A stretch of DNA of 64,000 nucleotides. It comes from Heterobilharzia americana. Its lineage: Eukaryota; Platyhelminthes; Trematoda; Strigeidida; Schistosomatidae. Location of the stretch: NCBI GenBank assembly GCA_944470555.2, contig OX104129.1, forward strand, positions 86,264,820 through 86,328,819, given 5' to 3'. The notes under the pieces were generated by a model, which was not told where the DNA came from, did no database searches, and was given only the letters and a program-made list of their open reading frames with translations. A program made the translations under genes and the position numbers. Shown piece by piece: positions 1 through 11,434 of the stretch (position 1 is the stretch's first letter; every line of letters begins with the position of its first letter).

Positions 1-299
1 ACTGACTGTTCGAATGTGCCATAGTACGAAATGTAGTTTTACCTACGCGCTGTGGTTCAGAGTATGAACCCTCACTGTCGCCTCTAGTCTTCACTCACTA
101 GTACGAGGAGTGGTTCCAGCACTTCTCACTGCTGGCAAAAGTGACCACGTAGTTCTTACTGCCGAATTCAGAACTTACGACTCGATTTATGAGTCAATCT
201 CCTCCAGACCGAAAATTTCTTGTGCAGACTTGACGGCAATAAAAAAATGGCAGTCTCAGTGAACTGATCTGTCGATACAGATTGAACTGTTGAAAAGGT

Positions 300-1180
300 T
301 TGGGTGAAACTGAAGACGACGTTCGAAAGTGTCACCTTTCATTCGTTGGTCAGTACCATGTAGACCTCACAAAACCCCCTCGGAATTGAAAACTTGAATG
401 TCTTTGCAGAATCGGACAAGGACAAAGCCTTAATCCTGTCGAATTACTCTAGTAAAGTCATTTCAGGGGCAACTCGTTTTTAACTATCGACTAGCCATTT
501 AGACCTAGATAGCGGTTAGTATTGAGGAAAATAACCAGGAATGAATCTTTGGGCTATGGAAACATGACCTATTGGCAGGGCAGCGACATAGGTTCCGACC
601 TGGAGGCTCTTGCCTAACGAGCTTACTTCTAGCCAGGAAAGAGTTATTGGAAGCAAGAGATACATAGTATTTACTTATTATTATTGACAAGGCGTCTGGT
701 AAGATTTCCCACTTGGGCTTGCTGAGGAATCTCGTTGATTTCAGTAGAGACGTCAACATGCGTGAGAGGTTTAAGTACTACCTGGATGATAGGAAGATAC
801 GGGTCAGAGTTAATGGATTATCTGACTGGAAACCGGTCATGAGTGGGGTTCCTTAGGGCACCATATTGGGGCCCGTTCTGCCCTTTCTCTGTCGTAATGA
901 ATTAGCAGGTATGTTTATGTCACCAGCCTTGTTATTTGCAGATGATTTAAGGTTTGGAAGATTGTTCATGATAATGATGATAGGATAGCACTCCAGACTG
1001 ACTTAAATGAGTTGACTAAATGGTCTGAGCGCTGAAGCCTGGAAATCAATTCTAGAGAAAGTGCAGTAATGCACACTAGCCAAGATTCGTACTACCCTTA
1101 CTCAATAGATGAGTCAGTATTTCCTTTCGTTAGAAAACAAAAAAATCCAAGGGTTGTTATTAGCCACGACTTAAAAACAT
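300..1180 (+). mobile_element. CR1/Jockey-like non-LTR retrotransposon fossil (RT domain)
   Basis: Forward-strand translation in shifting frames gives RT-like blocks. A linker with SDKDKALILSNY lies near 410-450. A block at about 680-860 resembles the CR1 RT motif 'KAFD...HLGL...RVRVNG...SGVP.G', here with a stop inside SGVP*GT. LFADD follows near 935, then ALQTDLNELTKWSE-like text and a VRKQK.LGVVISHDL-like end near 1,170. This is the usual block order for a CR1/Jockey RT. Several stops and frameshifts show it is dead. Nothing is recognised in bases 1-299. Confidence 0.7.
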
Positions 1181-1208
1181 TAATGTAAGAGTGAAACTTG
1201 GTCGATTG

Positions 1209-1796
1209 TAATTCCACTTGTTTGTTTATTAGAAATATCACAGTGAAACAGTAGCATTTACTGGATAACGCTTCGGACACAATTTGTTGTCAATATTCAT
1301 ATCATGTAACTCCACAACTTTGAGACAGACTATATATTCCTAATTTTATCCCCTTCTGTGTGATGACAAGGGTAGTAGAATTTTCCATATATCTGGGACA
1401 GGTGCACAATTATTTCTGTTACTGCATGTGTTTGGTGTTGATTCGATAAACAAAGATTCGGTTATCAATCTCTTCTTCCCTCCGCCCAACTGAGTTAGTA
1501 TTCAACACTTGCCCTATCCCACCCTACTGTGTGATTGTGTGTCATCGCACGCAGAGCTATAGCAGAGCTTTTCTCTAGATTTCTTATCTTATTAGGATCT
1601 ACTGTCCCAGATATATGGAAAATTCTGCTACCCTTGTCATCACACAGAAGGGGATAAAATTAGGAATATATAAAGTCTGTCTCGAAGTTGTGGAGTTACC
1701 TGATATGAATACGAACAATAAATTGTGTCCGAAGCGTTATCCAGTAACTGCTACTGTTTCTCTGTGATATTTCTAATAAACAAACTAAAATGGAAT
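1209..1796. repeat. Fold-back repeat: two ~195-bp inverted arms with a ~200-bp loop
   Basis: Bases 1,209-1,401 and 1,602-1,796 are reverse complements at roughly 95% identity by eye. Both arms contain the AATTTTATCCCC and GTGTCCGAAGCG segments. The loop and inner left arm (about 1,370-1,600) resemble forward sequence at 19,622-19,870 and 39,895-40,140, so this repeat family occurs elsewhere without the fold-back. The short ORFs in the arms mirror each other and are not credible genes. Confidence 0.8.
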
Positions 1797-1974
1797 AACT
1801 TGGAAACGATGGCACACATTAACGTGGCTGCAGGCAAGGCATTCTGCATGCTGTGTTCACCCCTTGGGGGATTTCAGAGCTTTGATGGGGAAATATTCCG
1901 GATATTTTATCCTGCTTATCCGATACCTCATCTAGAAAACTGTACATAGGCAGCTCTCCATTGCTTCCGACAAA

Positions 1975-2095
1975 GTGAGTCTCTGGGTCATTGGTTTAGG
2001 GAGATGACTTTCAACCAATGTGTCACGCGTTCGGGCCCGCTCCACCTACCGAGGTCTAAACAGACAGGTAGTATCATTAGCCCTCGCTCAATCGT
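1975..2095 (+). mobile_element. tRNA-promoter SINE copy
   Basis: A pol III A-box-like stretch (TCATTGGTTTAGGG, from 1,988) is followed by a B-box-like stretch (CGTTCGGGCCC, from 2,028). The same layout recurs near 10.45, 10.6, 12.95 and 14.85 kb. No coding potential. An SR2-like 3' end begins directly after it. Confidence 0.55.
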
Positions 2096-3320
2096 TATCA
2101 AGTTCAACATAGGACTAGGCATTACTGCATGATGGTTCAAGTTGCCACACTTCATATCACCACGTCAGGCAAAAAGGCAATGAAATGGTCGATGAAGAAA
2201 GGAAGAAAAATCAGTCAAAAAGGTGGAAAGTAGTAAAAGAGAAAGAGGAATGAGAAAATGATGAGATTAAGTATAATGGATAAGATGAGGATAATGTATA
2301 CATATATCTGCACCACTGATATCGGCTCTAAGCCATATCACCTATAGTCTCCAACTACTGGTTTCTCTTGTACCGCGGACATTAACCGACTAGTCTGCAT
2401 CGACCAGTCAAAAACTTCATGCAGTGGTGTGATGTTTTAGTCTAGCCGCCCTAATCCTTTTTCCACCCTGAAACTACTTCGGAAAATATTGTGCGACGAG
2501 GCAGATGGTGGCTAGGCACACAAGTTTCAGACATCTCGGTCGATGAAGGTTCACAACCGCATCAACTGTCTTACCTCTCCTACCTCAAATTCTCCATTTA
2601 CCTCCCGCGTTACTCATGTGGTGACACCACAAAACAAGGCCTATGCTACAAAGGTAACGGTATTCAAACAACGGAACCCCCCCCCCCCCTCATGTCCTCT
2701 GCTTCTGATGACCCACGTTTCACAGCCATGCAGTAGAACATAGCGAAATGCAACACAGTGCATACGACTGTAAATAGACAATCGTGCATCGAGGCGGCGC
2801 CACAGATGGGTGGGTTGGCAAAAGCCGTTGGTGACTTTTCTATTCGTGCAGAGATTTTGTCGGCTACTGACTCACCAAGGCTGATCCTACTTCCTAGGTA
2901 AATGAAGTGTTCAACACACCTGACCATTTCACTCTATCGTTAGCCGGGGTACTCTGAAGACCAGTCCTGGAGCGAAAATTTGCATTTCAGTGGCGAGAAA
3001 TACATTCCGAACATTCTCAACTTGCCATTCAAGGTGTCCACAAGAGTCCGCATCTTGTCAGCGTCTTCACCCAACAGGATTGTCATATGCGTTTTTCAGG
3101 TCTACCAAGAACTTTCCTGTGATAAGGTCAATCACTGTGTAATCAGATATCGAGGAGACCTCTGTAAGGTGTATGATGAAATTTAATAATAATAGAGGGA
3201 GTGGGCATGCTTGACTGACCACCTGACGTACCAGCTCATCCGACATCTCACAATAGGCCATAACACGTCCACGGGTGTTCTAGTATAGAGCCTTCAATAA
3301 AGTGAACACCAACTTAACAG
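2096..3320 (-). mobile_element. SR2-like (RTE clade) fossil, RT C-terminal half and 3' UTR
   Basis: On the minus strand this matches the 3' UTR and RT of the better copy at 30.4-34.3 kb. It shows VRQ.CPLPLLLLNFIIH, ITGKFLVDLK.AYD and VEHFIYLGSRISLGE. The 3' tail (about 2,096-2,130) parallels 30,377-30,420. A 13-C homopolymer at 2,677-2,689 lies inside it. In this copy the LGSRI...VADKI stretch is in frame, so it shows a missing base in the 31.18-kb copy. Confidence 0.8.
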
Positions 3321-3925
3321 TGATAATAAAATCGTTAGCTACTGTCTACGTCTATGCAGTCTTGTGGCTAAAGGAGGTAGGCGGGATACCGAAAATCGCC
3401 GTTTGCGATCCGCGTTTTTCGTGTCACGTCGTTTTCATGACAACGACGAGTGATTATCTTTGGCGACATACTCTTAGATAAGTGGGGTTCACAAAGAAGA
3501 GAAAACTACAAACAATTCAAAGATCTCATCACTTCCTGCATGGCCAATGCCTTCTCACGCAGTTTCGCAGTGACTGTAATCGGACTTCTACTACACCCTA
3601 TGCAGCCTGGTTAAGAAGTACTCAGTACTAAAATGACAAGACAAGTTTGTTTACCTGGAACGTGATTTTTATAGTCTGTAAGGCCTCAAGCCTGCATGAA
3701 GTGGTACATTAATTTATGTTATTCCTTTATAGAATAGAACACATTCAATTAAAAAGGATGTTGTGTTGCGACATGATCAGAACCTTCTGCATCGTGTAAT
3801 ACATGGAACAAGAATCACACAAAAAGTAGCACACTTCTCCCCACCCAACGGCCCTCCGGTGCTGGAGGTATGATTTTCCCTCATCCGGCGTTAGATCAAC
3901 CAAGTATGAAAATGACAAACTGCAA
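3321..3925. other. No gene recognised
   Basis: Sequence between two SR2-like fragments. I see no conserved coding block, tRNA or recognisable repeat. Confidence 0.4.
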
Positions 3926-4560
3926 AAGGTCGTGTGCGACAGGCTTCAAGCAGATATCCAATAGTCTGCGGTCACACAAGTATGTTCATCTATCAGGCAC
4001 CTTAAGAAGAAACAGCCTTCGATCATGTGTTCAGATGGGAAGTTTCGACCTCCCTCACGCCTCCAGTAGTACACAAGACCCAGTCAAACATAGCCCGTCT
4101 TCCTCAACTCTGTCTCCTCCTTCGCCTTCACCTCCTGATGCTAATAATACGCCTCTTACACCCTCCTCGGCCTCTCATTCTGCAACCATTGGCAACGACC
4201 AAAGCTATCGAAACCCCATTTCTAGTCTTTTAAGACCCTGTCATCGAAATCCTGTTGCTGCTTTCAACGTCCGAACCCTGTGCCGAATCGGACAGCAAGC
4301 GTCGCCTGCCAGAACTCTTGAATCTCGAACCATGGGTGTATACTGCAATTCAGGGACAATCATACAAGACCCGAGTGTGGTTACTGGATTGACCCCATCT
4401 GACCGTTCAGACTAATCTTCAGAATTCCCCTATAGACTATCTGGAGACCCTATGTATAGTTGTCGTGCACTCACTGTCGTCGGCATAGCATTGAGCTGTA
4501 GGCGAGAAAGGGCGCTGGTCGACTCGGTACCAGTCAACACTCGTCTATGTGATGTTCGAC
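3926..4560 (+). mobile_element. SR2-like fossil, 5' part (leader and start of endonuclease)
   Basis: The forward frame from 3,870 to 4,415 carries a Ser/Pro-rich leader, then AAFNVRTLCRIGQQAS and a block ending IQDPSVVTGL. These parallel the start of the endonuclease domain at 33.4-33.6 kb on the minus strand. After a stop at 4,415 the similarity continues (LSGDP...VVGIALS) to about 4,520. It stays in frame where the 33.49-kb copy is one base short. Confidence 0.75.
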
Positions 4561-4654
4561 TAAATGAATCTATAAGAACTAGGAAGGATCGTGGGATCAA
4601 ACGATAACTGTTCGTGATGAAAGCAGTTTCTTGAGAAATATGAAGCTGAAATTT

Positions 4655-5705
4655 TGACTTCTACTTCTAAACCTATCGATGTAAAGGGTCACTAGAATTA
4701 TTGCTTTTCTTGGCGATCGGATTTCGGCATAGTTCTTTGTCGCTTACTTATGGTCTAGTTAAACAGTACTTTATGACCAGAGTATTTTAGTTGAGCACTG
4801 GTTTTCGCGTTGAGTCAACTCTTGGAACTGACTCCATATTATCAGTTGACTCATCCGTGATCGGACTTGACAGGTTGAGAAATCTATTTGAAAAGGACTA
4901 GCGTAGGCTCATAACTACACTGTTGGAGCTAAAATCAAAGCGTGAGTCTTCTTGTGAGGAAGTCTTATGCCTGTCCGCATACTTAGAAACCCTAGTTAGT
5001 ACAATTTTGTTGTTTTGTAGCTGTTTGGATCGATGGGTATGACTGTGCTCGTATCAATGTTGATATCTGGTGACCACTGGGCAAACGAGAAATCTTGGCA
5101 ATACGACCTTGAGAGATCATTAGCATCAACGCCGATCTGGAATCGCTAATGTTTGTATCAAATCCAATAGGGCTTTTTCTCAAAGCAGTGCCATTCCACC
5201 AGAACAAGGTAGAAGTTTCTTACTTGGTGGGTTTCTATGACATTTGACTGGTGGATACTCAAAGCTCCATCACTGACTGTATCTGAAAATGCCTATAGGT
5301 GTCATGCAGATGCAGCACGGCTCCCAACAACTTATCCAGGTGTTAACCGAGTGAATTGCAAAATGGTTATCTTTAAAAAAGAATACCTCTTTGGGTCTGG
5401 ATAGGATTCATGCTACTGTCCTTCAGGATGTCTCATTCTCCACTGAATCCATCAGCAGATTATCCAGGCATTTCCTTAACCAGGGCATAGCACTCGATAA
5501 AGACAAAACAAAGCCAATGTAGAACGTGCATGCAAGTGCATCGCTTCAAGTTGCCACATTTCACAACAGTATACGAAGAACAAGTGGATAGAAATACTAA
5601 TGGTAAAGGTTTAATAGGAGAAGAGGGGACTTGAAAATTGGAGTGATTCAAAACATCTAAGCTTTGGAAGACACCAACGAGTGAATACATCTGCGCCTTT
5701 GTGAT
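4655..5705 (-). repeat. Inverted copy 'A' of 16,350-17,405 and 36,616-37,671
   Basis: This ~1.05-kb block is a near-identical reverse complement of the two other blocks; a 65-residue shadow frame is almost unchanged among all three. It is a composite. On the plus strand, about 5,380-5,510 reads like a CR1 linker (SLGLDRIHATVLQDV). About 5,510-5,705 is the reverse of an SR2-like 3' end. Homology stops abruptly near 5,705, 187 bp before the first readable RRP1 exon. Confidence 0.85.
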
Positions 5706-5891
5706 CAGTTGTTTTTATATTGTTTCTGCCACTAATATCGCTCGTATACAAATGTTAGTATTTCTTCTGTTATTGTCGAATGGGAATGTATGGACTCCCT
5801 TATTGGAGTAGGTGATCGTTACTTACGTTTTTACCCTGATGTACTTATTGATCATCTGTGTCCTATATTTGTTAACACCTATCGTTTGCAG

Positions 5892-7593
5892 GTGACTGGA
5901 CTTATGAACAAATGTTGGGCATTTGTAAAGGTCTACACTATAGTCTGTGGATGCAGACAAACTCCTGTTGAAGGTACTTGCATTTAATTTATTTCGTTTC
6001 GTTTAAAGGAACAAACTGTCACACGTATATGCAATATATTATTACGCATTCAAGACAATACAACCATATTATATTATTCCTATGCCATGTTTGAAACAAT
6101 AGCAAGGGAATGGGATAAACTGGATTACTGGAGGGTGGACAAATTTTTGCTGGTATGTTGAGAAGCGATTCATTTACTACTGGCCAGCTTGCACGAGAAT
6201 TTTTCACCAAAGGTCTTCAGTATATATCATATAAAAAACCTGATGTCTTGGAGCCTTTTATAGAAGCTATATTCACCAAGGTGCTGAACAAGGATACAGA
6301 TCATGCCGTCGGTCTGAAAATGCATTTCTGTACCTTAATAAGCGAAGAACTACCGAAAAAGGTATGCGCATTTAAACTGTTTTTATTCAGGAAAAACAGA
6401 AAGTTAAGATGTCATCTGTACAGTCTATATTTAAGCAGCTCCTCTTGCTTTTGCCTTTACTCCCTAGGTAAGATTACAGTCAAACATTAGTATCCATCTT
6501 TTAGACATAACACATATGCTCACAGTATTTTGTCTCTTGCCACACAGATCACCAAACTTGTTAAAAGACGTCCCCAAGTAAGTTTTCTTTGGCATTCTTC
6601 ACAATTAAGTTACTTAGTGCTGCCTCGATGGCGTTTTGGAATGTCTTGATAATATTTCAATCAATGAGTGTCCCTACAGAAACGCCCTGAAACGAATCAA
6701 CGCAAAGTAATTACTAGACCTTATAAGTCTATAACTTCCATCTATAGTTTGAAGAAGCTAATATCATTCAGAGAAGCTAAATCCAAAGCGAATGATGAGG
6801 AAACTCCTACCAGTTCGTTAAGCAAATACATGAAGTAAGCGGACACTAATTAACCTTTACTGTCTGCAGACATCAAGTACCGTTCCCATAGATAGTCAGA
6901 ATCTGAATTCGAAAGGCAATTTACGGAAACTTAAAGTTAGTATGCACAAAATGTTTAACTATCTAATTTCAGTCTAAGAAGATGACAAAAAAAGCGGTTT
7001 CAAAGAAGAAAAAAGTTGTCAGAAAACGTGTATTTCCTGAGGCCACTGATGTAAATTACATATATTCTAATTATTTGCAGCAGTGTGACGCGGATTCCAC
7101 TCGTCAGGCCGAAGATGTTGTCCATGAATCTTGTCCGAAGAGAATGAAGTTGCAAACTAACACGGAGGTATTTTGCTGACATCAATAACTTCGTTGTTTA
7201 GTCTGAGAATACAATAAATTCAGACATACCATCTCATCCTAACGAAACATCCACAGTTTTGACTGACGAATCCAAACCAAATATAGATTGTTTCACATCA
7301 CCTAACGTTCTGGTTGATTTGAGTGAACAGGAGAAACACGTTGCATACACTCCGCTTTCTTCAGAAAGGCGAGTATCGTTTGGAAAGGTATTTCGTAAGA
7401 GTATGTCCCGTATACACTTTTCGACCAAATGATTTTTAGAATTTAGTGCAACTCGTTGTATCTCCTTGACTCCGCCAGTCAGTGTTATTCCAGCTAAAGG
7501 AATCTTAAGGGGTAACAGTAAGTTGCACATTTTCTCCTCATCTTTTCTGCAGAGTCATTTCCTGAAGAGGCCAGAGTCAATGTTTCATTTTGA
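5892..7593 (+). CDS. RRP1: RRP1 / Nop52-like ribosomal RNA processing protein, 5' end missing
   Basis: A nucleolar protein family needed for pre-rRNA processing and 60S assembly (family knowledge). Exons I can join: 5,892-5,973; 6,009-6,152; 6,188-6,361; probably 6,391-6,467; 6,548-6,577; 6,680-6,834; 6,870-6,935; 6,973-7,167; 7,202-7,387; 7,440-7,517; 7,553-7,593 (TGA at 7,591). The Nop52 domain shows KGLHYSLWMQ and REWDKLDYWRVDKF, which parallel KGLFYCMWVQ and REWKGIDRLRLDK of human RRP1. A Lys-rich tail follows, then RRVSFGK and a Pro-Ala-Lys-Gly-Ile-Leu end typical of the family. About 400 residues are visible against about 460 in human, so roughly 50-60 N-terminal residues are absent. 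Several introns are only 34-37 nt (5,974-6,008; 6,153-6,187; 6,835-6,869; 6,936-6,972; 7,168-7,201; 7,518-7,552). Three joints (after 5,956, at 6,834/6,835 and at 7,439/7,440) keep frame only if one G is added. The exon at 6,391-6,467 is the least certain. Confidence 0.8.
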
Positions 7594-8185
7594 CTGATGT
7601 GAAATGTCTGTACATAATGACTAATATAAGATGTATGTATTTGCTAATTGTTTTGATATGCCTTTTTGGGATCACACGTCATTGAAAATGTTCGTCCCAG
7701 CCTATTGTGAACGTTTTTTAGTGTGCAAGTAGAAAACTGTCACTTTTAGGAGACAAACACGAAATGAGTTTGTTAGTGAAAGATGAAGCTGAATATATAT
7801 TCTACTTGACATTTTACTATAGCTGTGGTCCACCACTTGTTTAGGCATTTCACTTGGAAATAGGGGTTACGGGTTTAAGCAGCCGGGTGGTATACTAGTC
7901 TTCTGAAAATAGATGTCTGGTAAATGAACATGCATGTAGCTGTTGACTTTCATTCCTTCTTTATCTTTTATCTGACCCTAAACTAGACAATGAATCTGAT
8001 TTTGAAGAAAATATGTCGAACTTCACGGTTTTATAATACGTTTTGTTACTCTGGAATAGCATGAAACCTAAATACAGTAGATAATGGGTTCATGTGGTTG
8101 CGACTTCAGTCATCAAATTAAAAATGATCATAAACCCGACCATACAATAAAGGCAAACCGATCGATATCTGCCACTTTGACGTGA
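7594..8185. other. 3' flank of RRP1, no gene recognised
   Basis: Probably 3' UTR and intergenic sequence. No clear AATAAA immediately after the stop and no conserved frame. Confidence 0.4.
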
Positions 8186-9640
8186 TGGTCAGGCTTCCAT
8201 ACCACAATCAGCTATGCTGGTGGAGAACCTCCGTCAAGGTCCTGCCATGCAAGAATACTGTTGGATGGTGATAAGACAAGCAGCAGTAACCGTTGTAAAT
8301 TGCTACGCTTCGACGGAGAAATTCGGTGAAAATGATGCTGACTGGATGAGGAGAGGATAGCAGGTAGGTGAATTCAAATTGCTATCAGTTGTCGTTGGAG
8401 TATCGCTGGGAAATTACCAGCCCTTCCAGTGCAAGTGTTCGGATAGCCGTCGGTTCGGCCGCACGTATGTCTGCGCCTGAAGGGATGTAGAAAAGTCAGA
8501 GTTACAAGACAGAACCAAGCGCTGCTTGACGATGAGAATAATCAGGTTAGTTTCAAAGGGAACTGGCCAAACACTTATTCAAACAGAACACCACGCATCC
8601 TGAAGAAGTCTGGCACCAGATGTCTGCTGTATGTGAGACGTTACAAATTGTAGCTAACTCAAAAGTCTGGAAAGACCACTGGGTCTCAGCAGTTTCTTCA
8701 AAACTAGTAGGGCTTGTCAACGCATTCGTTCGATCTCCAAGCTGAGAAAGAAAGGAAAACAACTCAAATGTGAACTAACAAAGTCTACACTATGACTATG
8801 AGTGATGGTGGGCCTGGATAGAAATGAAGCGAAGCGCTAGGAAATTGCCTGTCGCATTGAGAACAAGTACTTACTGTTTTATAACTTATCAAGAAAACAA
8901 GTGACGAAGTTCAGGTTGTAAGTGATCTCAAGCAAAACATTTCAACAGGCCTAAATTACTGATCGTCCCAGTTTACAAGAAACGGAGCAGTCTTCCGGGT
9001 ATAACCACAAGGGAATCTGTCTGACGCAATGGTCTAGGATTCTAGTTTCTATTATTATCAGACGTCGAAGTGAACCTGGAGAACAGCGAACCCGAGGGAA
9101 CCAGACAGGCTTCAAACCTGACCATGGGTGGATCTACCAGATATTCACATCGCCAGGTTCTCGAACATATACACTTGCCGGCGCCCGATACCAGCCGTAT
9201 TTCTTGACCGGAAGGCAACATTTGACTTCGTCGATAGATGTCTTACGGCACTGTCCGTCACTGAAGGGAGTGCCGAGTGTGTACATCATTCTGTTGAAGG
9301 CTCTGTACTCGGGCACCCATTGGTGTGCTAGAGCCCATAGTGAGTTGTTTACGTCGAGTGGTACCTATTTTTATCTAACTCTATTATAGAAGTACTCAAA
9401 GAGGTCTTCTCGTCGTGTGATTTCACGGAGATTAATCTTATCACAGGAGGATTCTTGTTAGATCTCAAGCACGCAGATGACGTAGTGTTGTTAGGTGCAG
9501 ACGCATTCTTATGGATACCTTGAGTGGCAATTTGGGATGCGTTTCTCACTACTCAAGGGCAAATTGTTGTTCCAGAAATGGGCATAGGTCGTACCTCGAG
9601 TAGCTTTAGGGATAAAGGCATTGCTCCTCGTCTTGGATAC
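8186..9640 (+). mobile_element. SR2-like (RTE clade) fossil: linker and RT
   Basis: Forward translation in broken frames matches the EN-RT linker (about 8,505-8,720, e.g. KSWKDHWVSAVSSKL-like) and the RT of the 30.4-34.3-kb copy. RT blocks include IPAVFLDRKATFDFVDRC (about 9,190-9,245) and LLKALYSGTH (about 9,290). Heavily mutated. The part from 8,968 is duplicated elsewhere. Confidence 0.75.
8968..9625 (+). repeat. Inverted repeat arm 'B', partner of 13,198-13,850
   Basis: Near-identical (about 99% by eye) to the reverse complement of 13,198-13,850 and, less exactly, of 29,368-30,015. The flanks diverge at once on the 9,625 side (13,198 in the partner). The repeated sequence is SR2-like RT fossil, but this identity means a recent copying event rather than independent old insertions. 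Confidence 0.85.
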
Positions 9641-10389
9641 TCAATCACTGGTTCCAAACGCAACACTTCTCGTATTTAATTCAGGTGAATAGTACCCTTA
9701 ACTGTGGTTGAGCGGATATGGTTCATAGTCTAGTACGCAGGCATGAGGTCGGGAGTTTCTTTACTACTCCTACCGTGTTATAAACAAGCAGAATTACTTA
9801 GAAATTAGCATAAAGGTGTGGTAGCTTAAGCTTTAACATCTACTAACGAAATCGATGGGGAGCCGGAAACCTAAATGGTTTGTAAATATACGATTACACG
9901 GAAAGGTAGTAAGGAATTTAATCGCCTAGAGTGAGTACATTAGTACTGTCTATTCTGTTGTTCATCACCCATGAGCAGGGTTACAAAGACACCTGTAAGC
10001 CTTGCGTGTCATCCAATTTCAACAAACAACTTTAGAATATGACGGGACTACTTTTCAGTACCCTCACTCTTTGATATGCAGGTCCGTATTTCTCTCAATC
10101 ATGGATGAGTAGGCTAGTACGTGATAGAGATTTAGTTAGAAATCAGGCTTATTCAGGCTTGTACGACTTCATAAAGAGCGTGGATGTAGTTAACCACTTG
10201 CACTCGAGCTTCAGAGCATCTTCACCCGTTTGAGAAATACGAACTCAAGCGGGAATAACCAGATATGTCTGCAAAATTGTCTTTTGCATACTCATCTTCA
10301 GGGGCATTCAGTATATGAAACCCTGAAAAGAAGATGGCAGCTGTATTTTTCACCAGTACATCTATAACAACAAAACGCATTCAGCCACT
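9641..10389. other. No gene recognised
   Basis: No conserved frame or named repeat seen. Confidence 0.35.
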
Positions 10390-10680
10390 TCATGCAGTAG
10401 GGAGTGAGCCACGCCTATTGTGTGAGGGATAGTGATACTACCTAGCTGCCCAAACCTCAGTAGGTGGAGCAGGGCTCGAACCCGTGACCAAGTGGTTGGC
10501 AGTCATTTGCCCAAACCACAGCTCTGCAAGCGATAGTGTATACACTTTTGTTACTGATTACTGGTTTAAGGACTTAACTTTCAACCAGTGGGTCATGCAT
10601 CCGAAGCATGTTTCACCCATCAAAGTTTTGGGAAGCAGGTATTACCAGTAGTCCCCACATAATAGACTTGGCTCATTACT
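10390..10680. mobile_element. Head-to-head pair of tRNA-promoter SINE copies
   Basis: On the minus strand about 10,390-10,545 reads GGTTTGGGCAAATGACTG, then the B box GGGTTCGAGCCC (10,473-10,484 reversed). On the plus strand about 10,546-10,680 has a second degenerate copy (ACTGGTTTAAGGACTTAAC, then CATCCGAAGCATG). The two lie back to back and form a loose inverted repeat. Bases 10,681-10,992 hold nothing recognisable. Confidence 0.55.
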
Positions 10681-10992
10681 AATGCACGGTGATACAAGAT
10701 CGTTGACTTCGACATACCTGCCAAGCACACCACTGTTGTTTCTTCGTATAAAGCAACTCTCCACAACCAGGCACCGCTACAAAGTGTCGGTCGAGGGAGT
10801 CAAACACTGGATGCTACAAGATCTTATTAGAAAAGGAAGCGAGTAGCAAGGTTATTCATAGCTCCTTGTCACCTCTACTTAGTCAAAGCAAAACAATCCG
10901 GATCTAAGCAAACGAGAGTCTTTTGTGGTTAACAGGGATTTTCTGTTTTCAATTTTTGTATTGCTGATTGTATTCCGAGGTTTTATGCACGT

Positions 10993-11434
10993 ATGTCTAG
11001 CCACCGATTGCCTCGTCACACAATGTTGACTAAGGTGGGTCCAGGCTGGAAAAAGGCTCGAGGTGGCCAGACTAAAAACATGGCATCAATGTATGAAGTC
11101 TCTGACTGTTGGTTCAAGCCATGTAGGACGATGCAGACTAGGTGGTTGGGGTCCGCGGGACAAGAGGAACCAGTGGTTGGAGACCCTAGGTGATATGGCT
11201 CAGAACCAATGTCAGTGGGCAGATGTATACACACATTATCCTCATCTTAACAACGCTATACCAAATCTCACCATTTTGTTATTCCTCTTTCCTTTCTCGT
11301 ACTTTATATTTTTTAAGACTGCATTCACTTATCTTCATCCTTCACCTCACTGCCTTTCTACTTGATGAACTGATGTGAGGTGTGGCAACTCAGACCGTTA
11401 CGCAGTAATGCCTGGTCCTATGTTGATAATGATG
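10993..11434 (+). mobile_element. 5'-truncated SR2-like insertion with 8-bp target-site duplication
   Basis: Matches the last ~440 bp of the SR2-like copy at 30.4-34.3 kb, from SSHRLPRHTML through the C-terminus and 3' UTR to the tail TTGATAATGATG. The 8 bases ATGCACGT occur just before (10,985-10,992) and just after (11,435-11,442). That is a target-site duplication as expected for target-primed reverse transcription. Confidence 0.8.

Noticed and set aside
2677..2689. The C13 run and the G runs at 18,529 and 27,669 as regulatory or G-quadruplex sites
   Set aside because: They are simple homopolymers in dead repeats, differ between U1 and U2 and are prone to sequencing error.
4992..5207. 71-residue ORF, also at 16,853 and 37,119, as a gene family
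   Set aside because: It is a shadow frame in the composite repeat A/A'/A''; its conservation reflects recent copying of the DNA.
6150..6190. A frameshift in RRP1 at the DKFLL/ARE junction
   Set aside because: A 35-nt GT-AG intron (6,153-6,187) removes it and restores the family spacing, so no indel is needed.
9128..9389. Short ORFs at 9.1-9.4 kb, repeated at 13.4-13.7 and 29.6-29.9 kb, as a conserved small protein
   Set aside because: They are frames of an SR2-like RT fossil; the repetition comes from segmental copying.
10466..10545. A tRNA gene (GGGTTCGAGCCC present)
   Set aside because: Only the promoter-like arms are there, with no complete cloverleaf; it repeats as a SINE.
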